Shown: piece by piece, positions 50,245-59,633 of the stretch
How positions within the stretch are numbered: position 1 is the first letter of the stretch
How the letters are laid out: the number at the start of each line of letters is the position of its first letter
Assembly: GCA_021810805.1 (NCBI GenBank)
Contig: JAJZHW010000001.1
Span: 1-64,000, forward strand
From: Nitrospirota bacterium
GTDB taxonomy: Bacteria; Nitrospirota; Leptospirillia; Leptospirillales; Leptospirillaceae
Direction of reading: 5' to 3'
Length of the DNA stretch: 64,000 bases
Position numbers and translations under genes: made by a program
The notes under the pieces: model-generated
Database searches by the model: none
Seen by the model: only the letters and a program-made list of their open reading frames with translations
Told to the model about the DNA's origin: nothing

Positions 50245-52337
50245 GCCCGGAGAGGGGGCCGGTGCGTCAGGGGACGTTTCGCCTGGTCTCCGACTATGCC
50301 CCGTGCGGAGACCAGGGCAAGGCCATCGATCGCCTGACCCGAGGGGTCACGGACCGCGAGAGGTTTCAGACGCTTCTTGGCGTTACGGGTTCCGGCAAGA
50401 CCTTTACCGTGGCCAATGTCATTGCCAACGCCGGAAAGCCGTCACTTGTCCTGGCTCCCAACAAGACACTGGCGGCGCAGCTCTACCGGGAATTTCGGGA
50501 GTTCTTTCCCGACAACCGCGTGGAGTACTTCGTCAGCTATTACGACTACTACCAGCCGGAAGCCTACCTCCCCACCACCGACACCTACATCGAAAAGGAT
50601 TCGGCGGTCAACGACCTCATCGACCGCATGCGCCACAGTGCCACCACGGCCCTCCTCGAGCGTCTCGACACCATTGTGGTCGCCTCCGTCTCCTGCATCT
50701 ACGGCCTGGGATCTCCCGATTCCTATCTCAAAATGCACCTCTATCTCGAGCAGGGAATGGAGATCCGCCGCCAGCGCCTTCTGGAGAGGCTTGTGGAAAT
50801 CCAGTACGAGCGCAACGAAATCGACTTTCACCGGGGAACCTTCCGGGTGAAGGGCGACGTGGTCGATATCTTTCCCTCGTCCTATGAGGAGCGGGCGCTT
50901 CGGGTGGAGTTCTGGGGTGATACGGTGGAGCGCATCCGGGAGATCGATCCCCTCACGGGAAAGGAGCTGACCCAGATTCCGTCGATCATCATCTATCCGG
51001 CAACCCATTATGTTCTCCCCCCGGACAAGCTCGAAGGGGCCCTGGCGGCCATCGAGGAAGAACTGGTGGAGCGAATCGACTATTTCCGGAAGAACAACAA
51101 GCTTGTGGAGGCCCAGAGAATCGAGCAGAGAACCCTCTTCGACCTTGAGATGATCCGGGAGGTCGGCTTTTGCCACGGCATTGAAAATTATTCCCGCCAC
51201 CTCTCAGGACGCGCCCCGGGAGAGCCTCCGCCGACCCTTTTCGACTACTTTCCCCAGGATTACCTTCTGGTCATCGACGAAAGCCACGTTGCCGTTCCCC
51301 AGGTGGGAGGAATGTACCAGGGAGATCATTCCCGGAAAAAAAGTCTGGTCGACTACGGCTTCCGTCTTCCTTCGGCCTTCGACAACCGTCCATTGACGGC
51401 CCAGGAGTTCGAAACGGTCATGAAGCAGGTGATCTTTGTCTCGGCGACCCCCGGGCCCTACGAGCTTGCCGCCTCGAAGGGGGTGACCGTGGAGCAGGTC
51501 ATCCGGCCCACCGGGCTCGTCGACCCCGAGGTCGAGGTCGTGCCGGCAGTCCATCAGGTGGACCATCTTCTGGGTGAGGTGCGAAAGACCGCCTCCGCAG
51601 GAGACCGGGTATTGGTGACGACCCTGACCAAACGCATGGCGGAAAATCTGACCGAGTATCTCGAGGAGCGGGGAGTGCGCGTCCGTTATCTGCATTCGGA
51701 AATCGAGACGATCGAGAGGATGGAGATCATTCGGGATCTTCGGCGGGGCGAGTTCGATGTGCTGGTCGGCATCAACCTCCTGCGAGAGGGTCTGGACCTT
51801 CCCGAGGTCTCTCTGGTGGCGATCCTCGATGCGGACAAGGAAGGCTTCCTGAGGTCTCGCCGCTCTCTCATCCAGACCGCCGGACGGGCGGCCCGCAATC
51901 TTCGCGGTCGGGTGATTTTCTATGCCGACAGCGTCACCGGGTCGATGCGGGAGGCGATCGACGAAATGAAGCGGCGGCGCGAGATCCAGCTGGCCTACAA
52001 CAAAGAGAACGGGATCGTCCCCCAGGGGATCCGCAAGAACATCCCGGAGGCCCTCTATCATGTGTCCGAAAGCGACTATGTGACGGTCGACGTGGCTTTG
52101 GATGAGCCGGAGGAGTCCTTGCCCCACTCCCTGGGAGAGGCGGAGATCCGGGCCCGCATGGTGGAGGCGGCAGAGGCCCTTGATTTTGAAAAGGCTGCTT
52201 ATTTTCGCGATCTTCTTCGGGCCCGGGGAGAGCGTCCCACAGGGGAGGGAATCGAGATCGGTTCCGGGAAGGGACGAAAGCGAAAGGAGCGGGGGAAGGG
52301 AGCGCCGGGGGGAGGGTCGTCAGGGAGACGGCGCTAA
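50241..52337 (+). CDS. uvrB: Excinuclease ABC subunit UvrB
   Basis: A 698-residue DNA repair helicase-like protein. Walker A GVTGSGKT (K53), the DNA-clamping beta-hairpin [10 protein letters not shown], Walker B VIDESHV, motif [17 protein letters not shown] and QTAGRAARN are present. The C-terminal UVR domain (about 630-665) that binds UvrC is followed by a basic Lys/Arg/Gly-rich tail. It recognises bulky lesions with UvrA. ATG 50241 overlaps the end of the YnfA-like gene by 4 bases. uvrA and uvrC are not in this window. Confidence 0.97.
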   Translation: MSPERGPVRQGTFRLVSDYAPCGDQGKAIDRLTRGVTDRERFQTLLGVTGSGKTFTVANVIANAGKPSLVLAPNKTLAAQLYREFREFFPDNRVEYFVSYYDYYQPEAYLPTTDTYIEKDSAVNDLIDRMRHSATTALLERLDTIVVASVSCIYGLGSPDSYLKMHLYLEQGMEIRRQRLLERLVEIQYERNEIDFHRGTFRVKGDVVDIFPSSYEERALRVEFWGDTVERIREIDPLTGKELTQIPSIIIYPATHYVLPPDKLEGALAAIEEELVERIDYFRKNNKLVEAQRIEQRTLFDLEMIREVGFCHGIENYSRHLSGRAPGEPPPTLFDYFPQDYLLVIDESHVAVPQVGGMYQGDHSRKKSLVDYGFRLPSAFDNRPLTAQEFETVMKQVIFVSATPGPYELAASKGVTVEQVIRPTGLVDPEVEVVPAVHQVDHLLGEVRKTASAGDRVLVTTLTKRMAENLTEYLEERGVRVRYLHSEIETIERMEIIRDLRRGEFDVLVGINLLREGLDLPEVSLVAILDADKEGFLRSRRSLIQTAGRAARNLRGRVIFYADSVTGSMREAIDEMKRRREIQLAYNKENGIVPQGIRKNIPEALYHVSESDYVTVDVALDEPEESLPHSLGEAEIRARMVEAAEALDFEKAAYFRDLLRARGERPTGEGIEIGSGKGRKRKERGKGAPGGGSSGRRR

Positions 52338-52426
52338 ACCCCTATTTCCGAGAAAGGTCCTTGGGGCGGGAGGAAGGACTCGAAGATGGGACATCCGGCC
52401 CCAGGAGCCATCGTTGTGAGGAGAAG

Positions 52427-52696
52427 TCAGGAGTTTCTGTAGATGTAGTATCCGAGAAAAAGACCAAGAATATTCAGGATGTTGATGTGAATGGCCAGCC
52501 CCAGGGAGAGGTCCAGAAGGACCAGGTGAAATGTCGCGGGGGAGGCGCTGCCGATGGAGACGCTGGAGAGAAAGATCCGGGCCAGGGGACCTGAGGGGAG
52601 AAAGGCATTGAAGATGAGGGTGAGCACAGATCCTGCCACCGTCCCCGCAAGGAGGAGAAAGAGAAGAAGTCCGGTACCTTTTCTGATTTGTGCCAC
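52427..52696 (-). CDS. Small two-helix membrane protein (DUF4321-like)
   Basis: An 89-residue protein with two hydrophobic helices (GTGLLLFLLLAGTVAGSVLTLIF; FHLVLLDLSLGLAIHINILNILGLFLGYYIY, both quoted in part) and a short loop, matching the general pattern of DUF4321 proteins. Function unknown. GTG 52696 is chosen because AAGG lies at 7 bp; a TTG at 52711 is in frame. A good promoter lies at 52783-52812. It is convergent with uvrB. Confidence 0.65.
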   Translation of the reverse strand: MAQIRKGTGLLLFLLLAGTVAGSVLTLIFNAFLPSGPLARIFLSSVSIGSASPATFHLVLLDLSLGLAIHINILNILGLFLGYYIYRNS

Positions 52697-52782
52697 GGAG
52701 AACCTTTCCAAAGACGTTGTCTGACGGAAGTGCCCGGGAGAAGCCGGCGGATGGTTTGATCGGGAGCCCTTTTGCCCGATTC

Positions 52783-52812
52783 ATTCTAGATGGGAGAGGA
52801 AGGGAGGGTCAA
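52783..52812 (-). promoter_or_regulatory. Sigma-70-type promoter for the DUF4321-like gene
   Basis: On the minus strand TTGACC (52812-52807) and TAGAAT (52788-52783) are separated by 18 bp. Each differs from consensus by one base. It is about 87 bp before GTG 52696. Confidence 0.65.
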
Positions 52813-52945
52813 GTTTTTCCAAGGCGCAAGAGAAAGTATTGAACTTGTCGGTCGCATTGCGGAGCCACACCGCGTCTCTTCTCGGCCAATGCCCGGCTCG
52901 TGACCAGCAATTTTAAATTTGCCCTCTTCCTCGGCGGGATCACAC

Positions 52946-52976
52946 TCGGAGAGGGGGAACGGCTCCCCCTGACCGA
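52946..52976 (-). terminator. Strong hairpin near the IS left end
   Basis: AGGGGGA-ACGGC-TCCCCCT (52952-52970), extended by TCGG/CCGA (52946-52949, 52973-52976) across an AG/GA internal loop. It is 190 bp after the transposase stop and could shield the element or its neighbours from read-through. No T-tract is present. The space between it and the transposase (52977-53162) holds no gene I trust. Confidence 0.5.
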
Positions 52977-53162
52977 GGAAAATGTGGTCACATCCTCATG
53001 TCAACAGAGGGGGCCAAAGGGCGCACGATCCCCGTGGCAGGCTTTCTTGGGGCGAACCCCCAAAAAAACCGCCTGTTTTCTCGGGGAACTCTGTGCGAAG
53101 ACGCAGGAAGAGTGTGGACGTGGAAAGTACGAGGATTCTCTTCAGGACATCAGTAAGGGGGG

Positions 53163-54545
53163 TCAGCTGGTATCGATGCGGAGTTTGGCGAACATGACGG
53201 CGATGACATGGTCCCAGTTGTCGAAGAGGAACCAATTCAAAAGAGTCGTCAGTTCCTGGAAGAAGGAAACGCGGGAGCCGTAGCGAAAGCGGAGGGTGCG
53301 ATAGCGCGCATCAAGAAGTTCCAGGGCCGTATGCAGGAGAAAGGCCAGAATGTTGAGGGAGGCGAGCAGATTGGAGAGGTGGCGCTTCCCATGGCCGAAG
53401 TTATGCTCGAGGTGATAGCCCCCGAGCTTGAGCGTCTGGATGGTCTCATTTTCGATCTTCCACCTTGCCCGTCCGGAGAGGGCCAGCGCGACGAGCGAGT
53501 CGGGGGAGAGCGGATGGGTTGTGATCCACGAGTTGTGATAGAGACGCGTGCCCGCCTCGAGATCCGTGACCGTGAGTTCAAGCCAATTCGCCGTCATGGC
53601 ATCATCGGTATCCCGAAGGGGAACGGTTTCAAGAAAGCGGAAGGCCCAACGTTCCCGGATGACTTTGGGGATCCTCTTGCCCTTGGGCTTTCCCTGGCTT
53701 CTCTCAATCACCGTCTCAAAGGTTCCCAAGGTCCGGGTGCGTTCGAAGTCGTCGACCCACTCGGCAATGGTGGGGTGAGAGGAGAGCTTGCAGGTGAAGA
53801 GGAAGTGGAACCCGGCCTCCGTTGCCTTCTGGCAAAAGGGCTGATGGGCATAGAGGTCGTCTCCGAGAAGCGTGATGCCTCGAGGGGCATAACGGGCCCC
53901 CCAGAGGTCGATCCATCGGGAGGCGGCCCGGATCTCGCAGTCCTGCTTGCCGGGACCATCGGACTGGACAACGAACTCGGGAGGAAGAGGAATGACCCGG
54001 GAGATTCCCGGAGCGACCAGGGCCGGGGTGACGGCGATATGGCGATGCTGGACGCGTCCGTCGGAGTGGCGGGTGACATGACACGCCGGGCAATGAATCC
54101 CGCTCTCCGAGGAAAAGGTGTCGGTTCCATCGAGAGCCAGAAGAAAGGTGCCATTCAACACCCGATAGTCGGCAAGACAGTTCTGCTCCCACAAGACCTC
54201 TCCCACGCGCCCGATGAGAGGCGCCACATGGCCGGGCGAAATGGGGTCGAGGATGTTCCGGATCTGAACATCCGTCGGGACATGATGGATGCCGAACAGG
54301 GAGTGGACGTTGCTTCGACCGGTGTTGCGTTCCAGGGTCCGCTGAAAGGACAGAAAGGACGGAGACTGGGTGAAGAAGACCGAAAAGGCGGAACAGGCGG
54401 CATCGGATACGGAACACTTTCGGTTGTTCCCGGGTTTTCGTTCATCGGGAAACGACTGAAAGGCCACGGAGATCTCGTCGATCAGTCCTTGAGCGGCTGT
54501 CTTGGCCATCTCGGGGGTGGGGTGAGGGATTCTCAAGGGTTCCAT
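53163..54545 (-). CDS. DDE-type transposase (IS4-like/unclassified)
   Basis: A 460-residue transposase with the RNase H-type catalytic acids: the first Asp in LALDGTDTFSSE, the second in ITLLGDDLYAHQPF and the Glu in RARWKIENETIQTLK, the latter resembling the Y-R-E-K box of IS4-like enzymes. The N-terminal region contains the HTH-like segment. An intact frame suggests the element is, or recently was, mobile. The ISfinder family (IS4, ISNCY or other) cannot be settled by eye. It is flanked by the 16-bp inverted repeats. Confidence 0.88.
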   Translation of the reverse strand: MEPLRIPHPTPEMAKTAAQGLIDEISVAFQSFPDERKPGNNRKCSVSDAACSAFSVFFTQSPSFLSFQRTLERNTGRSNVHSLFGIHHVPTDVQIRNILDPISPGHVAPLIGRVGEVLWEQNCLADYRVLNGTFLLALDGTDTFSSESGIHCPACHVTRHSDGRVQHRHIAVTPALVAPGISRVIPLPPEFVVQSDGPGKQDCEIRAASRWIDLWGARYAPRGITLLGDDLYAHQPFCQKATEAGFHFLFTCKLSSHPTIAEWVDDFERTRTLGTFETVIERSQGKPKGKRIPKVIRERWAFRFLETVPLRDTDDAMTANWLELTVTDLEAGTRLYHNSWITTHPLSPDSLVALALSGRARWKIENETIQTLKLGGYHLEHNFGHGKRHLSNLLASLNILAFLLHTALELLDARYRTLRFRYGSRVSFFQELTTLLNWFLFDNWDHVIAVMFAKLRIDTS

Positions 54546-54832
54546 GCCCCTAGACTACCTCAAAAAACCCTGCATGTCCAGCGAACACGTCGGGATGGAC
54601 TAACTCTTCATCGCGAAATCAGTTTTTAAATTTAGAATTGCTGATGGAGGGGCGGGACCAGGTCAAGAAAACAGCCATAGGTTGTCCGGCGCCAAAAACA
54701 GGCATGATGTGACAAAACGGCCAAGTTAGGGCTTGTTTTCACAGTCCCGGCCGATACCGCCTCCCCATGGCGACCGACCATCGGGGAATCGCGATCTCCC
54801 TTCCGCCATTTCTTCCGTGAAATGAGCCTCCT

Positions 54833-54853
54833 CTCTCAACAAAAAATTGAGAG
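54833..54853. other. Short AT-rich hairpin before the GGDEF gene
   Basis: CTCTCAA (54833-54839) and TTGAGAG (54847-54853) form a 7-bp stem around an A-rich loop. It lies between the IS and the GTG at 54923. Nothing else is recognised in 54644-54922. Confidence 0.3.
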
Positions 54854-54922
54854 TCATCCGTGGTTTTTTCTCTCCAAACGGGGTAGTGTGAATCATGCGG
54901 GCTTTCGGCCCGGACTGAGGTC

Positions 54923-56320
54923 GTGGTGAGGTTTTCTGCCCCGATCTTCAGCCACTTGGAATGCCTTCCCCGAAAGGACGATCTCGTGAACTTTTCCTCC
55001 CATATTGACCCCTCTGATTCTCCGGCGGGAACGGGCTGCGTCGAAATGCTTGCCCATTGTCCTCTCTTGAGGGAGGCAATCGACCACGAGGTGGGGGAGA
55101 GTTCAGCGCCTTCTGTCCCCTGCACCCTTCTCTCGCTCCTCCCCTGTTTTAAGGGGGCGCCCGAAGAGAGCTCCGAAAGCCTTGCCCCCGAGGCTCTGTC
55201 CGGGAATGCGACATCTGCCTCCTTTCTCTTAAGGTGTGAAAAGGACTGCCTGACGCCATCCTCCTCCGCCTCCCAATCCAGAAGGAGCAATCGATGGGAG
55301 AAGTGGATACTCGAGAGCGTCGGGGGGCAAAACCGTCTTCTCGAAGATCTTTTGATGGCGGAGACGGAAGAGCAGATCTTTGCGTCCTTGGCCCACTGGT
55401 TTTCTAAAGAGCCGTCTTTTCTTGTTCTCGAACTGGTGACGGACCGTTTGGCCCGACGCGCTCGTCCTCGCCGGGATGCGGGGGCGGAGCACCTCCCTCG
55501 CCGATCCCTGGTGTATGAGGCCTATCGCTCGGGTGTCTTTCAGCCTCTCGAGCGATCTGATCCAGCCGCGGCTTCCTTTGTTGAAGCGAACCGCTTTCCG
55601 GCCCTTCCGGATACCTTGTGCCTGGCCGCCTGGCCGATCGGACAGCCGGAAGCCGACCCCCTCGCCATCGTTCTCCTGGGAGGACGGGAGACGGCGCCCT
55701 TTGAGGATCCCCTGTGCCGTGAACTCCTTCTGAAGGTCGGCCGATGGGCGGCGATCGCCCTTACAAGAATCAGAAAGAAGGCAGAGCTCGAAACCCTGTG
55801 TATCCGGGATCCCTTGACGGGGCTCCTGAACCGGTACGGTCTGTCGGTAGCCTTCGAAACATTTGTTGGCCACCTCCGACGCCAGCGCTTCGAGGGACTT
55901 CTTGGGATCCTGGATCTCGATGACTTTAAGCCGGTCAATGACACGTGGGGACACCCGGCAGGGGATGCGCTCCTTGAAGACGTGGCCATGCGGTTGCGAA
56001 AGACCTTTCGCGGGAGTGACCTGCTCGGAAGGCTGGGGGGAGACGAGTTTGTCTTTGTCGCTGAGTCTCCGAACAGGGGATCCTTTCCCTTACTTATGGA
56101 GAGAATTTCCCGAGCCTTCGGTCGCCCCTTTGTCCTGCCGGAGGGGCAGGAGATGCATCTTGGACTTTCCGCCGGACTTCACTTGTTCTCTCCCGAATCG
56201 CCCCGTCTTGAGGATCTCCTGAGAGAGGCCGACACGGCCCTTTACACGGCCAAGCGGAGAAAGGGGAATCGGGACTCCTTCTTCGTTCTTTGTGAGGGCC
56301 CTCCAGGAGGGGGAAGATGA
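54923..56320 (+). CDS. Diguanylate cyclase with GAF-like N-terminal region
   Basis: A 465-residue protein. The first 120 residues are Ser/Cys-rich and poorly ordered; residues 125-285 fit a GAF-type sensor domain; residues 292-455 form a GGDEF domain with LGGDEFVFV (GGDEF at 372-376), DLDDFKPVND, and GHPAGDALL. The inhibitory I-site RGSD (363-366), five residues before GGDEF, is present, so product feedback is likely. GTG 54923 is an uncertain start; the true N-terminus may be later. Its stop overlaps the ATG of the next gene, which suggests a dedicated partner. Confidence 0.9.
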   Translation: MVRFSAPIFSHLECLPRKDDLVNFSSHIDPSDSPAGTGCVEMLAHCPLLREAIDHEVGESSAPSVPCTLLSLLPCFKGAPEESSESLAPEALSGNATSASFLLRCEKDCLTPSSSASQSRRSNRWEKWILESVGGQNRLLEDLLMAETEEQIFASLAHWFSKEPSFLVLELVTDRLARRARPRRDAGAEHLPRRSLVYEAYRSGVFQPLERSDPAAASFVEANRFPALPDTLCLAAWPIGQPEADPLAIVLLGGRETAPFEDPLCRELLLKVGRWAAIALTRIRKKAELETLCIRDPLTGLLNRYGLSVAFETFVGHLRRQRFEGLLGILDLDDFKPVNDTWGHPAGDALLEDVAMRLRKTFRGSDLLGRLGGDEFVFVAESPNRGSFPLLMERISRAFGRPFVLPEGQEMHLGLSAGLHLFSPESPRLEDLLREADTALYTAKRRKGNRDSFFVLCEGPPGGGR

Positions 56321-57654
56321 ACGAGTGGATTGAAAGTCGACTCGACGATGCCATCTTTGAGTCGGCCCTGCTGCCCCTGCTGGGACGGTCCCTGGAAAAA
56401 GCCTTCTTCGGACGGGAGGAGGGACAACCGCATGACGGATCCTTTCTGGGAGGCATTCTCATTCTGCACCGCCATCTTGGCCTGATCCTTCAGAATGGGG
56501 AGTCCCGGCGGATCTACCCCAAGACCATTCCTGGACTCTCGGTGGAGGAGATGGAAGCGATGGTGGCCGCCACCCTTCCTCCCTCCTCGCGTTCATCCTT
56601 TACGGCCCTCTGTGCCTCGACGGATCTCTCGATCTCTGGCGGATTTCCGGTCCTCCCTGACCGGATCAGCGACGCCGGAAGTCTTTTCTTTTGGGAAGGA
56701 CGATTCGATTGGGGAAAGGTTGTCGTACTCCGGACGGGAAGGGGCGACGACATGGAATCCTACCAGGCACCGTTTCTCAAGGAAGGGGATGACCCGGACT
56801 CCTTCCTCCGGAAGATCCTTGATGCCTGGATGTTTGATACCACGATGGAGGTCTTCTGGGGACGGATCCTGGCCCACATTCCCTCAGAGTTTCTTCCGGC
56901 GGATGATGGAGTCTCTGCCCAGTGGCGCCGACGTGTGTTCATCCCCCTCGGCACAGAAACCGAAAGGGAAGACCGGTGCGTCGTGGCCGAGTATCGGAGG
57001 GATTTCGAGAACGGATGGAGGCGGAGCCTTCGCTACGAGAAAAAGGGGGGAACGATAACTCGTCCTCTTGCCCATCGGGGAGGGAAGGAGAAATCTTCTG
57101 CACTGGATGTTCCGGTGGGGTTCTGGGGATTTCTTCCTCTCGGGGTTGTCCGTTTTCCCGAAGGGCTTGTTCGCAAGCTTGATGTTTCACAGTTTCTCGG
57201 CCGTCTGCGATGGGGCCGAGCCATGGCGCTTCGGACGCTCTATCGCCATCTCCTGTATCCCGGCCCTCTGGAAATTCTTGGGGCATGGGTGCCGGAAAAC
57301 GAGTGCTTTGCCCCTGAGGTACTCCGACAACTCCCCCTCGTTTTGGGCGAGTCGGTTCTGGAGGATGCCCTTGTCTCTCTGAGGGTGTCATCGCCGGGCT
57401 ATCGAAAAAGTGTGGAGGGACGGATTCGTCCGGAGGATATGCTGGTGTCCGAGACCCGCCATACCAGTCGACTCATGCTTCTTCTACGCTCCTGCCCTCT
57501 TGAACAGGCAAAGAGCGCGGTCTTTTCCCGACTCTCGTCCCTTGAAGGGGTCGAGCCCGATACCTTGGATGCCACCTTGTTGCGGGACCACCTGGCGGCC
57601 TCGGGTGTGGGGGGCCATGAACCCTCTCCCGCGTCTGCTCATGCCTCTGAGTGA
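56317..57654 (+). CDS. Unknown protein coupled to the diguanylate cyclase
   Basis: A 445-residue soluble-looking protein with no signal peptide, membrane helix or recognised domain. It has no EAL, PilZ or HD-GYP motif. Phrases such as SSLEGVEPDTLDATLLRDHL near the C-terminus suggest a helical bundle, while the middle is beta-rich (FWGFLPLGVVRFPEGL). ATG 56317 overlaps the cyclase stop (ATGA), so expression is coupled and the protein may be an effector or a regulator of the cyclase. The downstream ArsR gene is separated by 172 bp. Confidence 0.65.
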   Translation: MNEWIESRLDDAIFESALLPLLGRSLEKAFFGREEGQPHDGSFLGGILILHRHLGLILQNGESRRIYPKTIPGLSVEEMEAMVAATLPPSSRSSFTALCASTDLSISGGFPVLPDRISDAGSLFFWEGRFDWGKVVVLRTGRGDDMESYQAPFLKEGDDPDSFLRKILDAWMFDTTMEVFWGRILAHIPSEFLPADDGVSAQWRRRVFIPLGTETEREDRCVVAEYRRDFENGWRRSLRYEKKGGTITRPLAHRGGKEKSSALDVPVGFWGFLPLGVVRFPEGLVRKLDVSQFLGRLRWGRAMALRTLYRHLLYPGPLEILGAWVPENECFAPEVLRQLPLVLGESVLEDALVSLRVSSPGYRKSVEGRIRPEDMLVSETRHTSRLMLLLRSCPLEQAKSAVFSRLSSLEGVEPDTLDATLLRDHLAASGVGGHEPSPASAHASE

Positions 57655-57790
57655 TCGGGAATCTTTTCTCTTCTCCCTCTTTCCCTCTGCCTCGCCGCCC
57701 TTCCTCTTCCCCGATCGATTGATGGAAAATCATATTTTGTAGGGTCTTGCGTTGAAGATCCCGTGGCTTGATGGCGGGACTTTTGGAGAC

Positions 57791-57825
57791 TTGACAAACA
57801 TTCTAATATTTTAATATTCTAATAT
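57791..57825 (+). promoter_or_regulatory. Promoter and AT-rich repeat operator of the ArsR-RND operon
   Basis: TTGACA (57791-57796) is followed by overlapping -10-like boxes (TAATAT at 57812-57817, TATTCT at 57815-57820). The 10-mer ATTCTAATAT is repeated with a 16-bp period (57800-57809, 57816-57825), and AATATT-TT-AATATT (57805-57818) forms a dyad. ArsR-family repressors often bind such AT-rich repeats over the promoter; autoregulation by the adjacent gene is likely. The space to ATG 57827 is so short that the transcript may be nearly leaderless. Confidence 0.65.
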
Positions 57826-57826
57826 C

Positions 57827-58126
57827 ATGGATATTGAAGAAAAGCTTGATGAAAAAAAGGTGATGCGGGGGGCCCGGTGTTTGAGGGTCTTGGGGCATCC
57901 CGTCCGCCTCCAGCTTCTTCTGGAGCTGATGGAAGGGGAGCGGAGCGTAAACGATCTGGCTCGGGCCTTGGGAGTCACCCAGTCGAACCTCTCCCAGCAT
58001 CTCGCTCTTCTTCGGGAAAAAGGGATTCTCGCTTCCCGGAGAGAGGGGCATCAGGTCTTTTACTCCTTGGGCGACGCTCGCATTCCGCATTTCTTTTCCC
58101 TTATGGAGGAGATCTTTTGTCGATGA
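57827..58126 (+). CDS. ArsR/SmtB-family repressor
   Basis: A 99-residue winged-helix regulator with the ArsR pattern (LGHPVRLQLLLELMEGERSVNDLARALGVTQSNLSQHLALLREKGILASRREGHQVFYSL, quoted in part). It has two cysteines, C18 at the start of the HPVR helix and C98 near the C-terminus. It lacks the alpha3 CxC site of arsenic/cadmium sensors. Two distant Cys recall thiol-based members such as BigR/SqrR, but the first is at a different position. Its stop overlaps the outer-membrane factor ATG, so it leads the efflux operon. Confidence 0.9.
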   Translation: MDIEEKLDEKKVMRGARCLRVLGHPVRLQLLLELMEGERSVNDLARALGVTQSNLSQHLALLREKGILASRREGHQVFYSLGDARIPHFFSLMEEIFCR

Positions 58127-59559
58127 AAAATCTGGGACGCACACAAGCCGTGGTCTGGTCGATTCTGTGGGGAGGGCTGCTGTCTCTCTGGAGTGCAAGC
58201 AGTGGAGCGATGACCTTGACGGAGGCGATCGACCAGGCGCTCAAGAACAATCCGGGACTTCGTTCTGAAAAGGTTCGGGAAAAAATCGACGAGACGCGTC
58301 TGGTCGAGGCGGCGGGAAGCTATCTGCCGGTGGTCGCCGTTGGTGAAAGCTTCATCTCGACAAACAATCCTCTCAATGCCTTCGGGATTCTTCTCAACGA
58401 AGCGCTGGTGACATCAAGCTCGTTCTCCAATCTGAACTCGCTCAACAACCCGGCCAATACCCAGACCTTTGGATTTCAGGCCCAGGTGTCGGAGACGATC
58501 TTTTCCGGGGGGGGGAGGTTCCACCGGACCCGGTCGGCCTCGCATGCCACGAAGTCGCGGCGGCTGGCAGTTCGATGGAAGGAGGAGGAGTTGGTTTTTC
58601 AGACCTCCCAGGCCTTCCTTGACACCCTTCTGGCCGCTGACCGAGTGGAACTCCTCGATGAAATGGTCCAGATGGCTCAGGAAGAGGAAAAAATTGCCCG
58701 GGATCATGTGGCCACCGGACGTTCCGTCCGGGCCGAGCTTCTCTCGGCCGACGTTCACCTGAACCATCAAAAGACCCGACTGCTGGAGGCACAGAAAGAG
58801 GCGGAGCTCTCCAGGGTCCGTCTGGCAAGGCTGCTAGGCGGAGAGAATCTTCCCGGCGCTCCCCAGCCAGATGCAGCGCTTCTCGCTCGGGCCCAAGTTG
58901 TCTATCAAAACCTTCGGGAAGAAAGCGTGAAGAGCCTTGTGGCAAAAGCCCTCGAGAGCCGTCCCGATTACCTTTCCTTGAGCCGGGCCATTGCGGCGAG
59001 AAAGGAGATGGCCAGTGCCCAGTTGGCGGGATTCCTTCCCCAGGTCAGTGCCCAGGGGCTTTATAACGAATACAATCCCACGCTGGCATGGGGGAAGCAG
59101 GACTATACCGTGATCGGGCAAGTGCAGTGGAACCTTTTTAACGGGTTTTCCGATCGGGAAAAACGGCAGCGCGCCTCTCTGGCAGTTCTGGAGTCGCTCT
59201 ATCGGCAGCAGGACCTCAAGAATACTCTGGTATATGAGGTGCGCTCCGCTCGGGCGGAGGCTCGCACCCTTCACGATGCACTCAAGGTCGACAAAGAAAG
59301 AGTGGCCGAAGAGGCGGAGGAGCGACGGATTGTCCATGAGCGCTACCAGGTGGGTCTCGTACAGATGGCCGACATGTTGCGCTCTGATGTGGCCTATCGT
59401 CGGGCGCGTCTGCGCCTCCTGACCGACAGGACCCGATTTGTCGAGGCCGTTCTGGCAGAGCGCCGGGCCATCGGAGAGCTTTCCGGAAACGACCCGGTTC
59501 TGAGAAGCACCGCCAACCCGGCAGCCTCGGATAACGCTCAGGGGAAGGTCCACTCATGA
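58123..59559 (+). CDS. TolC-family outer-membrane efflux protein
   Basis: A 478-residue protein with a signal peptide (VVWSILWGGLLSLWSASSG) and two tandem outer-membrane-factor repeats (TLTEAIDQALKNNPGLRS; YLPVVAVGESF; long coiled helices rich in Ala/Glu/Leu around 150-240 and 370-460). It forms the exit duct of a tripartite pump. ATG 58123 overlaps the ArsR stop; GGAGG lies farther upstream. The membrane fusion and pump genes follow without gaps. Confidence 0.93.
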   Translation: MKNLGRTQAVVWSILWGGLLSLWSASSGAMTLTEAIDQALKNNPGLRSEKVREKIDETRLVEAAGSYLPVVAVGESFISTNNPLNAFGILLNEALVTSSSFSNLNSLNNPANTQTFGFQAQVSETIFSGGGRFHRTRSASHATKSRRLAVRWKEEELVFQTSQAFLDTLLAADRVELLDEMVQMAQEEEKIARDHVATGRSVRAELLSADVHLNHQKTRLLEAQKEAELSRVRLARLLGGENLPGAPQPDAALLARAQVVYQNLREESVKSLVAKALESRPDYLSLSRAIAARKEMASAQLAGFLPQVSAQGLYNEYNPTLAWGKQDYTVIGQVQWNLFNGFSDREKRQRASLAVLESLYRQQDLKNTLVYEVRSARAEARTLHDALKVDKERVAEEAEERRIVHERYQVGLVQMADMLRSDVAYRRARLRLLTDRTRFVEAVLAERRAIGELSGNDPVLRSTANPAASDNAQGKVHS

Positions 59560-59633
59560 CGGCATTTCACCAAAAAAGACTGACGACAACACGCGATGGA
59601 AATGACGGACCGGAGCAGGAAAGAGGAGAGAGA

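Larger units (their letters stand above)
52905..54643. mobile_element. Insertion sequence with DDE-type transposase
   Basis: Terminal inverted repeats match at 15 of 16 positions: CAGCAATTTTAAATTT (52905-52920) and, on the opposite strand, CAGCAATTCTAAATTT (54643-54628). They enclose about 1.74 kb with one transposase gene (minus strand). I see no obvious target-site duplication immediately outside, so either the true tips differ by a few bases or the duplication has decayed. The AT-rich ends contrast with the surrounding GC-rich DNA. Confidence 0.75.

Noticed and set aside
52900-53283. A 127-codon plus-strand frame beginning at the IS left end
   Set aside because: It crosses the inverted repeat and hairpin and runs antisense into the transposase. 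It has no motif and no good ribosome site.
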